DNA from: Arsenophonus apicola
GTDB lineage: Bacteria; Pseudomonadota; Gammaproteobacteria; Enterobacterales; Enterobacteriaceae
DNA length: 64,000 nucleotides
Direction: 5' to 3'
Assembly (NCBI RefSeq): GCF_020268605.1
Contig: NZ_CP084222.1
Coordinates: 2,728,001-2,792,000 of the forward strand
Shown here one piece after another: positions 9,127 to 17,879 of the stretch. Each line of letters begins with the position of its first letter. The first letter of the stretch is position 1. The notes under the pieces are model-generated. The model was not told the origin of the DNA. It made no database searches and saw only the letters and a program-made list of their open reading frames with translations. Made by a program: the position numbers and the translations under genes.

Positions 9127-9701
9127 ATAATTTGTTCTTTAATTACTAAAACTAATTAAACATATTTATTTCTTTGCTAAGTAACTTTACGTACAAAATA
9201 CATTTCACTTTAAGTAGATAAAAAAACATCCATAACCGAATAAATAAGAATTTTTATCTAGTTACAGACACGAATGCTTGTATGCTAACAGATAAATAAT
9301 AATATAAGGCTTAGCGTTTATATCTTTCATATAAATTACATTAGCGCCTATTTTAATATAAATACAATATTTTATGACACAAAAAATCATATAATTTAAG
9401 AAATAATCTTTATAATAGCTTTATTTCGATTTTGACGTGTATCAACAAAAGTCATTTTTTTAGGTGGTAAATAGCCTTTTAGCTGTTATATTGCTGTTAA
9501 CATAAAAAGAGAAAAGAATTGTTTAGTAAATTTCTTTTAGGTTCGGCATAATTGTTTTTTTGTTACAAAAAATTTATATGAACTTTAATGATATTCGCTA
9601 AGCTTTCATTAGTATTATAAAACGAAATTAGAGAAAGCATGCTCTTGAAACATTAGTGTGTAAATCTGGTAATTTATATTGTAGAGAGTTAGGTAGCACA
9701 T
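9127..9701. other. Divergent intergenic region between thrL and arcA
   Basis: About 575 bases of AT-rich DNA without a credible gene. It must hold the arcA promoter and probably a long arcA leader, as in E. coli, but I cannot single out a convincing -35/-10 pair. In E. coli this interval holds yjjY and a methyltransferase gene (yjtD/lasT); neither is visible here. Confidence 0.6.
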
Positions 9702-10418
9702 ATGCAAACCCCACATATTTTGATTGTTGAAGACGAGATTGTCACACGCAATACCTTAAAAAGCATTTTCGAAGCAGAAGGCTATATTGTACATGAAGCT
9801 ACTGATGGTGCCGAAATGCACAATATTTTATCTGATAATGATATTAATCTGGTCATTATGGATATTAATTTGCCAGGCAAAAATGGTCTGCTTCTTGCAC
9901 GCGAATTACGTGAACAAGCTCATGTCGCGCTGATGTTTCTTACTGGGCGTGATAATGAAGTTGATAAGATATTAGGATTAGAAATTGGCGCTGATGACTA
10001 TATAACTAAGCCTTTCAATCCTCGTGAATTAACAATTCGTGCCAGAAATTTACTTTCACGCACAATGAATCTTTGCCAAATTAGTGGTGAACGTCGCCAG
10101 GTTGAGAGTTATAAATTTAATAGCTGGGAACTGGATATTAATAGTCGCTCTTTAATCAGCCCGATTGGTGATCAATATAAATTACCACGTAGTGAATTCA
10201 GAGCTATGTTACATTTTTGTGAAAATCCAGGTAAAATTCAAACACGTGCAGAACTATTGAAAAAAATGACCGGACGTGAATTAAAGCCTCACGATAGAAC
10301 TGTTGATGTGACTATCCGCCGTATTCGTAAGCACTTTGAGTCGATAGCCGATACACCTGAAATAATTGCCACCATCCATGGTGAAGGTTATCGTTTCTGT
10401 GGTGATATTGAAGAATAA
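9702..10418 (+). CDS. arcA: Two-component response regulator ArcA
   Basis: ArcA represses respiratory and TCA genes when oxygen is low, after phosphorylation by the sensor ArcB. It has 238 residues, the same as E. coli. The receiver domain occupies residues 1-120, with the acidic pocket E10-D11, the phospho-acceptor D54 in MDINLPGKNG, and the conserved Lys in TKPF near 103. An OmpR/PhoB-type winged helix fills 135-235 (DRTVDVTIRRIRKH). ArcB is not in the window. The gene is convergent with creA, with a terminator between them. Confidence 0.97.
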   Translation: MQTPHILIVEDEIVTRNTLKSIFEAEGYIVHEATDGAEMHNILSDNDINLVIMDINLPGKNGLLLARELREQAHVALMFLTGRDNEVDKILGLEIGADDYITKPFNPRELTIRARNLLSRTMNLCQISGERRQVESYKFNSWELDINSRSLISPIGDQYKLPRSEFRAMLHFCENPGKIQTRAELLKKMTGRELKPHDRTVDVTIRRIRKHFESIADTPEIIATIHGEGYRFCGDIEE

Positions 10419-10427
10419 ATATAGAAT

Positions 10428-10461
10428 ATTAAACCCCTTTTATTTAAATCGGGGTTTTAAT
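10428..10461 (+). terminator. arcA terminator
   Basis: ATTAAACCCC and GGGGTTTTAAT pair around a 13-base loop, followed by an AT-rich tail. It sits 10 bases past the arcA stop and 6 before the convergent creA end, so it may act on both strands. Confidence 0.8.
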
Positions 10462-10466
10462 ATATA

Positions 10467-10940
10467 TTAATGCCATGGCATAATTGGCACGGCACTAATC
10501 GCATTTTTAGGCGAGCCATCAATTATTTTGTCTGAATAAGTTAAATAAATAAGTGCATTCCGTTGCTTATCGTAAAAACGTACTACTTGTAGTTTTTTGA
10601 AAATCAATGAAGTCCGTTTTTGGAAAACAACCTGCCCCTTTTTATTATTTAACTTAATTTTGTCATCTATAATTATTGGCCCAACTTGTTGACAAGAAAT
10701 GGCCGAATCAGCAGTATCTTCTGCCAGACCAAGACCTCCTTTAATACCGCCTGTTTTTGCTCGACTCAGATAACAAGTTATATTGTTAATATCAGGATCG
10801 TCAAATGCTTCAATAACAATTTTATTATCAGGACCAAAGAATTTAAATACAGTATCAACAGCACCGATTTCTTCTGCAAATATTGTATTTGGTAGACAAA
10901 ATATTATTAAAATAGATAGTATTTTTGATAAATTCCGCAT
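10467..10940 (-). CDS. creA: CreA family protein
   Basis: Periplasmic protein of unknown biochemical role (CreA/DUF1454-like), first gene of creABCD in E. coli. It has 157 residues, the same as E. coli CreA. Residues 1-22 are a signal peptide ending IFA before EEIGAVDTVFK. The core AFDDPDINNITCYLSRAKTG and the segment GGLGLAEDTADSAISC are strongly conserved. The two-component genes creBC and the membrane protein creD are absent here; arcA follows directly, so creA has outlived its usual operon. Confidence 0.95.
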   Translation of the reverse strand: MRNLSKILSILIIFCLPNTIFAEEIGAVDTVFKFFGPDNKIVIEAFDDPDINNITCYLSRAKTGGIKGGLGLAEDTADSAISCQQVGPIIIDDKIKLNNKKGQVVFQKRTSLIFKKLQVVRFYDKQRNALIYLTYSDKIIDGSPKNAISAVPIMPWH

Positions 10941-11104
10941 GATATTAATTTTCCTTAATACTCATTTAATAATAAAATTATTTTTACATTATTAATGTCT
11001 ATAAAAATAATAAAATAGCTATATAAAGCAACTTAGTATTAAATGGATGTTTATTATAAAGTCTTTATACTATTTATAGATGATTATTTAAACCAGGTAC
11101 TTCT

Positions 11105-12022
11105 ATGGATCAAAACAATATTATCCGCGATTTACTATATTGGATCGACACGCATTTAGATCAACCGCTATTTCTCGATAACGTGGCCGCTAAAGCCGGT
11201 TATTCAAAATGGCATTTACAGCGGATGTTTAAAAACATTACTCAGCAAGCGATTGGCTCTTATATACGTGCTCGCCGACTTTCTCGTGCGGCTGTTGCTC
11301 TTAGGCTAACTAGTCGGCCAATTCTTGATATTGCACTGCAATACCGTTTTGATTCACAGCAAACCTTTACTCGTGCATTTAAAAAACAATTTGGCATTAC
11401 ACCGGCTCTCTATCGTCGTAGTGAAGATTGGTGTGCAACAGGTATGCAACCTCCAATCACTTTAGAAAAACAGAAATTACCTAACGTCTCCTTTGTCACA
11501 CTACCACCCAAACATTTAATGGGAATAGAACAAACTTGTTCATATATATTAGAAGAGTGGTCTACTGCCTGTGCCGAAATGCGCAAACATTTTTGGCAAT
11601 ATTATCAAGATAAAGCAAAAAATATACCTAATGAAGTTTATGGATTACATAGTGTCGTACATAGCTCAGAAAAGGATGATGAACAAACCGTTTTATATAT
11701 CACTGCAGTTGAACCGCAATATGATGATAATAAAAATAATTTATACCATTCAATTATCATCGAAGGCGGTGATTATGCCCGCTTTACTTTTGAAGGCAAA
11801 CCAACCAAAAGCGATCTACAACAGTTTTTGTATATGATTTATGGTGTTTATATGCCTAATCTCAATCTGACCCGTCGCGCGGGACACGATATAGAACATT
11901 ATCATCTCAAAGATCCTAATAACCCTGAATGTAGCTACGATAATCCAGAAAATCATATGATCGCATTTGATTATTTTGTGCCGATTAAAAAAACACCTCT
12001 CCCTCCACCAAACACTAATTGA
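11105..12022 (+). CDS. rob: AraC-family regulator Rob
   Basis: DNA-binding activator of the mar/sox/rob regulon (drug, solvent and superoxide resistance). It has 305 residues against 289 in E. coli. The N-terminal AraC/XylS double helix-turn-helix spans 8-108 (DNVAAKAGYSKWHLQRMFK and DIALQYRFDSQQTFTRAFKK). The C-terminal GyrI-like effector domain spans about 125-295 and is more divergent, with a proline-rich tail PLPPPNTN. It is monocistronic, with a hairpin after the stop. Confidence 0.95.
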   Translation: MDQNNIIRDLLYWIDTHLDQPLFLDNVAAKAGYSKWHLQRMFKNITQQAIGSYIRARRLSRAAVALRLTSRPILDIALQYRFDSQQTFTRAFKKQFGITPALYRRSEDWCATGMQPPITLEKQKLPNVSFVTLPPKHLMGIEQTCSYILEEWSTACAEMRKHFWQYYQDKAKNIPNEVYGLHSVVHSSEKDDEQTVLYITAVEPQYDDNKNNLYHSIIIEGGDYARFTFEGKPTKSDLQQFLYMIYGVYMPNLNLTRRAGHDIEHYHLKDPNNPECSYDNPENHMIAFDYFVPIKKTPLPPPNTN

Positions 12023-12040
12023 TTATAATAGTTGCTAGTG

Positions 12041-12075
12041 GATCAAATCCAAGGGAATTTTTCCCTTGGCTAGAT
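12041..12075. terminator. Hairpin between rob and gpmB
   Basis: CCAAGGGAA/TTCCCTTGG form a 9-bp stem with a three-base loop, flanked by further pairing GATC bases. No long T tract follows on either strand, so termination strength is uncertain. It lies between convergent genes. Confidence 0.6.
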
Positions 12076-12105
12076 CATTCTTAAATAGTTTAATTATTAT
12101 CAGCG

Positions 12106-12753
12106 TTAAATTTGCTGTTCATCTAATGCTGGCTCAACTAAATGAGATATATCCCCAGCGGTTTCTACTACCCAGCCATTCGCTAACCAGGGCGTTTCCT
12201 GAAAATCTACTTTTGAAATAGAGCAGTTACGTAAACGTAAACGCCTTTCAGCGTAAGTCGGCACACCCAGTATACGATTAAGAAGTGCCCCTAACCCTAT
12301 CCCATGACTAACCAATAATGGTTGACTCCCCGCTGGTAAAGAACGACACTTCTCTAGTGCAGTAAACATACGTTTGGTTATCTCATCCATCGATTCTCCA
12401 TCGGGAATACGTGCCCCGGGGGTTCCATTAACCAAACTTCGACGCCAACGTTCTTCTTCATCACTCAAGGAGCTAAGTGCCCTTCCCTCAAGTATTCCCA
12501 TGTTCAATTCCCTTAACCGCGGCTCAAGAATAATGTTACAATGGCAAGCTTGCGCGATAATTTCTGCCGTTTTCTGGGTACGCCCTAAGTCGCTGGATAT
12601 AATATGTGTGATGCCAATTGATTTAACTTTTTCAGCAACCAATTTAGCTTGTCTAATACCAACTTCAGTGAGTGGGCTGTCAGATTGTCCTTGAATACGC
12701 CGAGCCACGTTCCATTCAGTTTCTCCGTGGCGAACAAGATAGACCTGTAACAT
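12106..12753 (-). CDS. gpmB: Phosphoglycerate mutase-like phosphatase GpmB
   Basis: Member of the histidine phosphatase superfamily. GpmB proteins are annotated as cofactor-dependent phosphoglycerate mutases, but their activity is more likely a phosphatase. The catalytic motif LVRHGETEWN with its His lies at residues 6-15, and the second His is in VSHGIGLG near residue 150. It has 215 residues, identical in length to E. coli YtjC/GpmB. It diverges from yjjX, matching the E. coli order. Confidence 0.93.
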   Translation of the reverse strand: MLQVYLVRHGETEWNVARRIQGQSDSPLTEVGIRQAKLVAEKVKSIGITHIISSDLGRTQKTAEIIAQACHCNIILEPRLRELNMGILEGRALSSLSDEEERWRRSLVNGTPGARIPDGESMDEITKRMFTALEKCRSLPAGSQPLLVSHGIGLGALLNRILGVPTYAERRLRLRNCSISKVDFQETPWLANGWVVETAGDISHLVEPALDEQQI

Positions 12754-12803
12754 AATAATTTTCCGTTATACTGCACAAATAATATTTTAGAGGATACTAA
12801 TTA

Positions 12804-13343
12804 ATGTATAAAGTAATCGCAGCAACCGCAAATCCAGCCAAGATAAACGCTATTCACTTAGCATTCGAAGCGGTTTTTGGGACTAGCAATTATCAAATCG
12901 AGAGCATAAAGGTGAATAGTCACGTAGCCAAGCAACCAATTGGTAATACAGAAACCCGCACAGGTGCACGCCAACGTGTTATGGCTTAGCGCCATGTTCG
13001 ACCTGAAGCCGATTTTTGGGTCGGTATAGAAGCCGGCATTGAAGATGAAATGACTTTTGCCTGGATTAGCATTGAACATAAACAAATTCGAGGTGAATCG
13101 CGTTCTGCCAGTATTATGTTACCCGAGCAAGTTCTGTTTAGCATCCAGCAAGGCAGTGAGTTAGGCGATGTGATGGCTCATATCACTGGCATAGCTGATA
13201 TTAAACATAACGAAGGGGCAATTGGTTTTTTTACCAAGGGTTTACTCAGCCGAACCAGCGTCTACCAGCAAGCGCTTATTTTAGCATTAGCGCCTATCCA
13301 ACATGAAATTTATAAAGAACTTAATGTGATGCATGACAACTAA
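12804..13343 (+). pseudogene. yjjX: yjjX (inosine/xanthosine triphosphatase) interrupted by an in-frame amber codon
   Basis: YjjX hydrolyses ITP and XTP to keep oxidised purines out of nucleic acids. The frame starts at ATG 12804 with the YjjX N-terminus (AATANPAKINAI). It meets TAG at 12987-12989 after codon 61 and continues in the same frame to 13343, with PEADFWVGIEAGIEDE, GESRSAS and GAIGFFTKGLLSRTSVY all intact. The full frame would be 179 residues, the normal family length. Only one base separates it from an intact gene, so this is a recent nonsense mutation, a suppressed stop or a sequencing error. The gene sits between gpmB and trpR as in E. coli. Confidence 0.9.
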
Positions 13344-13414
13344 GTCATGTCATCTTAACCAAATCCTAGCAAGACTGGTTAAAGATGTACATTTACACAA
13401 TTAATAAAACATTT

Positions 13415-13750
13415 TTATAACTGGCTTAACTGCTGTTCCAACCAAGCTTTCACCTCTTTAGTTGCACTCTTCAAGCCATTAGAACCTCGCGTGATGGTTG
13501 CAATTCCGACACCCAACTCACTTTTAAGCTCCCGCTGACTCATTTCACCTTCCATTAAAGCCTGAATAATTCGCACCCTAGTCCCGAGCGCCAAACGTTC
13601 ATCTGGGGTTAAAAATAGTTGTAAAATAGGTTGCTGTAAATCTTGTTGAAAAGCACTGCGTAATAATTCAACAAAGCGTTGCCAATCACTATTTTCTTCA
13701 GGTTCAAGGGCTGGATCAATAAGATAGTTTTCCATAATATATACCGCCAT
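13415..13750 (-). CDS. trpR: Trp operon repressor
   Basis: Tryptophan-activated repressor. It has 111 residues against 108 in E. coli. The helix-turn-helix MSQRELKSELGVGIATITRGSN is nearly invariant, and the tryptophan-pocket residues lie in LGTRVRII. Two starts are possible: ATG 13748-13750 lies inside a TrpR operator, while ATG 13733-13735 (MENYLIDP) lies just downstream of it. If transcription starts at the operator, the second start is more likely. It follows slt on the same strand with only five bases between the frames. Confidence 0.95.
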   Translation of the reverse strand: MAVYIMENYLIDPALEPEENSDWQRFVELLRSAFQQDLQQPILQLFLTPDERLALGTRVRIIQALMEGEMSQRELKSELGVGIATITRGSNGLKSATKEVKAWLEQQLSQL

Positions 13751-13766
13751 ACTATTTAACTAGTAC
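13749..13766 (-). promoter_or_regulatory. TrpR operator
   Basis: The minus strand reads GTACTAGTTAAATAGTAT, close to the known trp operators (for example the core ACTAGTTAACTAGT of trpEDCBA). It is a near-palindrome with one central mismatch. It overlaps the upstream trpR ATG and the last codons of slt, so it would give TrpR autoregulation. The motif comparison is from memory and no footprint can be shown. Confidence 0.8.
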
Positions 13767-15726
13767 AACAGCATAGCATAAACGGCTTGATGATGGCTAT
13801 AAGAGCACTAAAGTTCATCAACCATTCCCTTTCCGTCAATAGTTTAACTGATTTACCGAGAAAATGTTGATAATAAAGATTGTAGACAAGCACATTTTTA
13901 ACATAACGTCGCGTTTCAGAAAATGGAATAGTTTCAATAAAAGCGATAACATTTAATTTTCCGTCACTTACTGCCAACCAACGTGTTACGCGAGCAGGGC
14001 CTGCATTATAAGCTGCACAAGCTAAAACTCGATTAAGACCAAATTGCTGAAAAACGGTCTCTAGATATGCGGTACCAAGCTCAATATTTTTTGCCGGATC
14101 AATCAATTTACTACTATCGGTATAAGCTACAATGCCATTAGATTTTGCCACTTGTTGTGCTGTCTGTGGCATTAATTGCATCAAACCTATCGCACCCGCC
14201 GCAGAACGCACTTGTGAATTCCAACCACTTTCTTGTCTGGCTATCGCCATGGCAAAACTTTTATCAATTTTTTTATCTTTTGTGTAGCGTTCAAATTCAC
14301 GTTCCCAGGCTATAGGAAAACGTTCGGTTATATGATCCCATAGTTTGGCAATAATTGTCGCCTGTACACTCAAATCGGCCCACCGGTGTTCAAATGCATA
14401 GCGTGCTAGTTGCTGTTGGCGAACTTTTTTCTGCCTGATAAGCAGATTGATCCATTCAGTTCGGGCTAAATTTTCCTTTTGCCAATACAATAATTCGCCA
14501 ATTCTCCGCACTTCAGGCAATGAATCGATATCATCTTCAGGTTTAGCGGTAAGCGCAATATTAATAGGATACGAAATGTTCAATTTTTGTGCCGCAACCA
14601 TGGGATAAAATCCGCGCCGCTTTACCAAATTGAATAATATTTTTTTACCTTGTTTATGTTTGCCTTGAGCGATTAAGGTGATCGCTTGCCAATATTGCCA
14701 CTCTTCCTTATTTTTGCTCTCTTTCGGTAATCGTTTTAACCATTGCGCAAGTGAATGCATATCATTGCTTGCTAACGCTAAGCGCACTCTTCGTTCACGT
14801 AAAGAAATGGAAGATGAATGTTGAATAACACTATCACGCCACTTTGCTTGTGCTTGCGTCACATCACCGAATAATTGCCAGGCAATATCTTCCTTCAATT
14901 GCTGTTGTTGGAAATGACTCATTTTCTGTGTTTGCGTAATTATGGGGAGCGCTAGCTTGGCTTTTTCTACCGATTGGCGCGCAAAACGGCTAAATATTAC
15001 TAATATTAGTTGTCGATTAAACTCTGATGGCTTGACCTTGCTAGCAAATTCCACCACTGAAGCAGGATCTTGCTGTAATTTGGCCAAGTGTTGACCGATA
15101 ATTTGCTCTTTAGTGGGTAATCGATTGACTAAGCTAGTAACCAAAGCAGCATCATTACTTTTAATGGCTAAAAAAATACGTTGCAAAATCAATTCTGTAG
15201 TTAATTGACCCGCCTGTTGCCAAAGAGTAAATAGTTGATCGCATGCTTTAGGTAGTGAATAACCGTGCAACCAAATCTGTTTCGCCCCCTGCCACGCCGC
15301 TTGCTTATTACCGGTTTGCCATTTAGCATAGTAATAATTACAGCGTGCAATAATCGCTTTCGGTGCTGTCGGGCTAAAAGCTAGCAAACCATGCCATTCG
15401 CTACGCTTGGCAAGCTGATTGACAAAAAGGGTAGATAACTTTTGATTGAGAGGAAAATAAGGATATCGTTTAATAAAATCCTTAACTTGCGCTATCGATA
15501 TTGTATTAAGATCTTGCGTTAATCGTCGATATTCCAAATAGGGATAAAGCGGGTATTCTGTTAATGTTGGCATCAAATTTGCGACTCGCTGATTATCATT
15601 AGCATCCCAAGCTTGTTTAATTGCCTGATAACGCTCACGTTGAGCAGTTAATGAGTCTCCCAGAGCAAGGAAAGGTAACCAGAGTATGATCAGCAATATT
15701 ATCTTTTGCCACCATTTTTTCGACAT
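13756..15726 (-). CDS. slt: Soluble lytic murein transglycosylase Slt70
   Basis: Periplasmic exolytic transglycosylase that cleaves the MurNAc-GlcNAc bond with formation of 1,6-anhydro-muropeptides. Residues 1-24 form a signal peptide. A long alpha-superhelical U/L domain follows. The catalytic C domain has the Glu in ARQESGWNSQVRSAAGAIGL near residue 500 and the AAYNAGPARV motif. Length is 656 against 645 in E. coli. The last ~17 residues (from SALIAII to CCCTS) have no counterpart in the family as I remember it and run into the trpR operator, suggesting loss of the original stop. The rest looks intact. Confidence 0.95.
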   Translation of the reverse strand: MSKKWWQKIILLIILWLPFLALGDSLTAQRERYQAIKQAWDANDNQRVANLMPTLTEYPLYPYLEYRRLTQDLNTISIAQVKDFIKRYPYFPLNQKLSTLFVNQLAKRSEWHGLLAFSPTAPKAIIARCNYYYAKWQTGNKQAAWQGAKQIWLHGYSLPKACDQLFTLWQQAGQLTTELILQRIFLAIKSNDAALVTSLVNRLPTKEQIIGQHLAKLQQDPASVVEFASKVKPSEFNRQLILVIFSRFARQSVEKAKLALPIITQTQKMSHFQQQQLKEDIAWQLFGDVTQAQAKWRDSVIQHSSSISLRERRVRLALASNDMHSLAQWLKRLPKESKNKEEWQYWQAITLIAQGKHKQGKKILFNLVKRRGFYPMVAAQKLNISYPINIALTAKPEDDIDSLPEVRRIGELLYWQKENLARTEWINLLIRQKKVRQQQLARYAFEHRWADLSVQATIIAKLWDHITERFPIAWEREFERYTKDKKIDKSFAMAIARQESGWNSQVRSAAGAIGLMQLMPQTAQQVAKSNGIVAYTDSSKLIDPAKNIELGTAYLETVFQQFGLNRVLACAAYNAGPARVTRWLAVSDGKLNVIAFIETIPFSETRRYVKNVLVYNLYYQHFLGKSVKLLTEREWLMNFSALIAIIKPFMLCCCTS

Positions 15727-16168
15727 CGCTGTTCACTCCTGTTTAAGATAACAATATCTATATAAAAATATTATTATCAAAAACAAATATAATCACTGAG
15801 ATTATTAAAAAATAGATTATAAAATACCATTCATAGGATGGTAAAATGATTGTCAGTACGCTTGACAATCAATATCCTAGCTAAAAACTAAACTACTAAT
15901 GATAGTAAATAGGATCGTGTATAATAACCGCGCAGCAACCTACCTGCTTAATTAAATGGCTTAATACAATATGGATAAGGTAATTATTTATTTTAACAAA
16001 ACTTTATGCTAAAGATCCGCAATAAATCTTAATTAAGATCTTATTAATATTATTAATCTTAATCGCAATTTAGGCAGAATTTAACCAAGAGTCTGAATAT
16101 TTTCTTTAAATGAGATAAGCAACACGTTGATATCTAAAATTATTCAATTAGCTAAAAGGTAGAATAAA
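15727..16168. other. Divergent intergenic region between slt and ettA
   Basis: 442 bases without a gene. It contains an inverted repeat (15848-15870) and a perfect TATAAT at 15920-15925 on the plus strand, without a good -35. A T-rich stretch with several TTAATNTTAAT-like motifs precedes ettA. It must hold promoters for both flanking genes. A small RNA between 15925 and 16168 cannot be excluded but nothing specific supports it. Confidence 0.5.
15848..15870. repeat. Inverted repeat upstream of ettA and slt
   Basis: GATTGTCA and TGACAATC form a perfect 8-bp stem around a 7-base loop. Flanking AGGAT and ATCCT allow an outer extension of the stem. It lies 120 bases upstream of slt and 300 upstream of ettA. 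It could be an operator or an RNA hairpin; no T tract supports termination. Confidence 0.6.
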
Positions 16169-17836
16169 TTGGCACAGTTCGTCTATTCCATGCATCGAGT
16201 GGGAAAAATTGTCCCACCGAAAAGACATATCTTAAAAAATATCTCTCTAAGTTTCTTCCCGGGTGCCAAAATTGGTGTTCTAGGCCTTAACGGAGCGGGT
16301 AAATCAACCTTACTTCGCATTATGGCTGGCATCGATACTGAAATTGAAGGTGAAGCACGCCCTAATCCAGGGATCAAAATTGGCTATCTCTCCCAGGAAC
16401 CAAAACTTAACCCTAATCATACCGTACGTGAAGCAGTCGAAGAGGCGGTTAGTGAAATAAAAAATGCTCTAACTCGCCTTGATGAAGTTTATGCTGCCTA
16501 CGCAGAACCTGATGCTGACTTTGACAAATTGGCAAAAGAACAGGGACAGTTAGAAGCCATTTTGCAATCACATGATGGTCATAATTTGGATAATCAGTTG
16601 GAGCGTGCCGCCGATGCATTGCGCTTACCCGCCTGGGAGACAAAAATAGAACAACTTTCCGGTGGAGAGCGGCGTCGAGTAGCTATTTGTCGGCTACTAC
16701 TGGAAAAACCCGATATGCTATTACTTGATGAGCCAACTAACCATTTGGATGCAGAATCCGTTGCCTGGTTAGAACGGTTTTTACATGATTACGAAGGCAC
16801 CGTTGTTGCAATCACTCACGATCGTTACTTCCTGGATAACGTTGCCGGTTGGATCCTGGAGCTTGATCGAGGAGAGGGCATTCCATGGGAAGGTAATTAT
16901 TCCTCTTGGTTAGAACAAAAAGAGACTCGCCTAACACAAGAGGCTTCCAGCGAAGCAGCTCGCCGCAAATCGATCGAAAAAGAACTTGAGTGGATCCGAC
17001 AAAATCCTAAAGGTCGTCAAGCGAAAGGAAAAGCCCGTTTAGCCCGTTTTGAAGAGTTAAACAGTGTTGAGTATCAAAAACGTAATGAAACTAGTGAGCT
17101 CTTCATTCCACCAGGTCCGCGCCTTGGTGACAAAGTTTTAACGGTTGAAAATCTCAGTAAATCTTATGGTGATCGAGTTTTAATTGATAACCTCAGTTTC
17201 TCGATCCCTAAAGGAGCTATCGTAGGTATTATCGGTCCAAATGGCGCGGGAAAATCAACCCTTTTTCGGATGATTTCAGGTCAAGAACAGCCTGACTCTG
17301 GCAGCATAATCTTAGGTGAAACCGTTAAAGTTGCCTCGGTTGAACAATTTCGCGACTCGATGGACAATAACAAAACTGTGTGGGAAGAGGTATCCGGCGG
17401 ACAAGATATTATGCGCATCGGTAATTTTGAAATCCCAAGTAGAGCCTACGTCGGGCGTTTTAATTTCAAAGGTGTTGATCAGGGTAAGCGCGTTGGCGAA
17501 CTTTCTGGTGGTGAACGTGGCCGATTACACTTGGCAAAACTACTCCAGGTTGGTGGAAATATGTTACTGCTGGATGAGCCAACCAATGATCTGGATGTCG
17601 AAACATTACGCGCGTTAGAAAATGCATTACTGGAATTCCCTGGCAGTGCATTAGTTATTTCCCACGATCGCTGGTTTCTTGACCGGATTGCTACTCATAT
17701 TATTGATTATCAGGATGAAGGAAAAGTCACTTTCTTTGAAGGTAATTTTAGTGAATATGAAGATTACAAAAAACGGACATTGGGCGCTGATACGCTAGAA
17801 CCGCATCGTATCAAATATAAAAAGATGAGCAAATAA
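16169..17836 (+). CDS. ettA: Energy-dependent translational throttle ABC-F protein EttA
   Basis: Ribosome-associated ABC-F ATPase that gates the first peptide bond according to the ATP/ADP ratio. It has 555 residues, identical in length to E. coli. There are two ABC domains: Walker A GLNGAGKST near 39-47 and GPNGAGKST near 356, signatures LSGGERRRVA and LSGGERGRL, and DEPTN in both. An arm and linker lie between them. It has no membrane segments. The start is TTG at 16169-16171; the family N-terminus MAQFVYSMHRVGK begins exactly there and no ATG is near. Confidence 0.96.
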   Translation: MAQFVYSMHRVGKIVPPKRHILKNISLSFFPGAKIGVLGLNGAGKSTLLRIMAGIDTEIEGEARPNPGIKIGYLSQEPKLNPNHTVREAVEEAVSEIKNALTRLDEVYAAYAEPDADFDKLAKEQGQLEAILQSHDGHNLDNQLERAADALRLPAWETKIEQLSGGERRRVAICRLLLEKPDMLLLDEPTNHLDAESVAWLERFLHDYEGTVVAITHDRYFLDNVAGWILELDRGEGIPWEGNYSSWLEQKETRLTQEASSEAARRKSIEKELEWIRQNPKGRQAKGKARLARFEELNSVEYQKRNETSELFIPPGPRLGDKVLTVENLSKSYGDRVLIDNLSFSIPKGAIVGIIGPNGAGKSTLFRMISGQEQPDSGSIILGETVKVASVEQFRDSMDNNKTVWEEVSGGQDIMRIGNFEIPSRAYVGRFNFKGVDQGKRVGELSGGERGRLHLAKLLQVGGNMLLLDEPTNDLDVETLRALENALLEFPGSALVISHDRWFLDRIATHIIDYQDEGKVTFFEGNFSEYEDYKKRTLGADTLEPHRIKYKKMSK

Positions 17837-17850
17837 ATAATTCAAATAGC

Positions 17851-17876
17851 ATAAGGCTTGCTAAAGCGAGCCTTAT
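17851..17876. terminator. Bidirectional terminator between ettA and nadR
   Basis: An 11-bp stem (ATAAGGCTTGC with GCGAGCCTTAT, including one G-T pair) has a four-base loop. It lies 14 bases after the ettA stop and just before the convergent nadR end at 17880. T/A-rich flanks support both directions. Confidence 0.85.
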
Positions 17877-17879
17877 CAT

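Noticed and set aside
12374..12694. 106-codon frame opposite gpmB
   Set aside because: It is fully antisense to a conserved gene with intact catalytic motifs, without its own signals.
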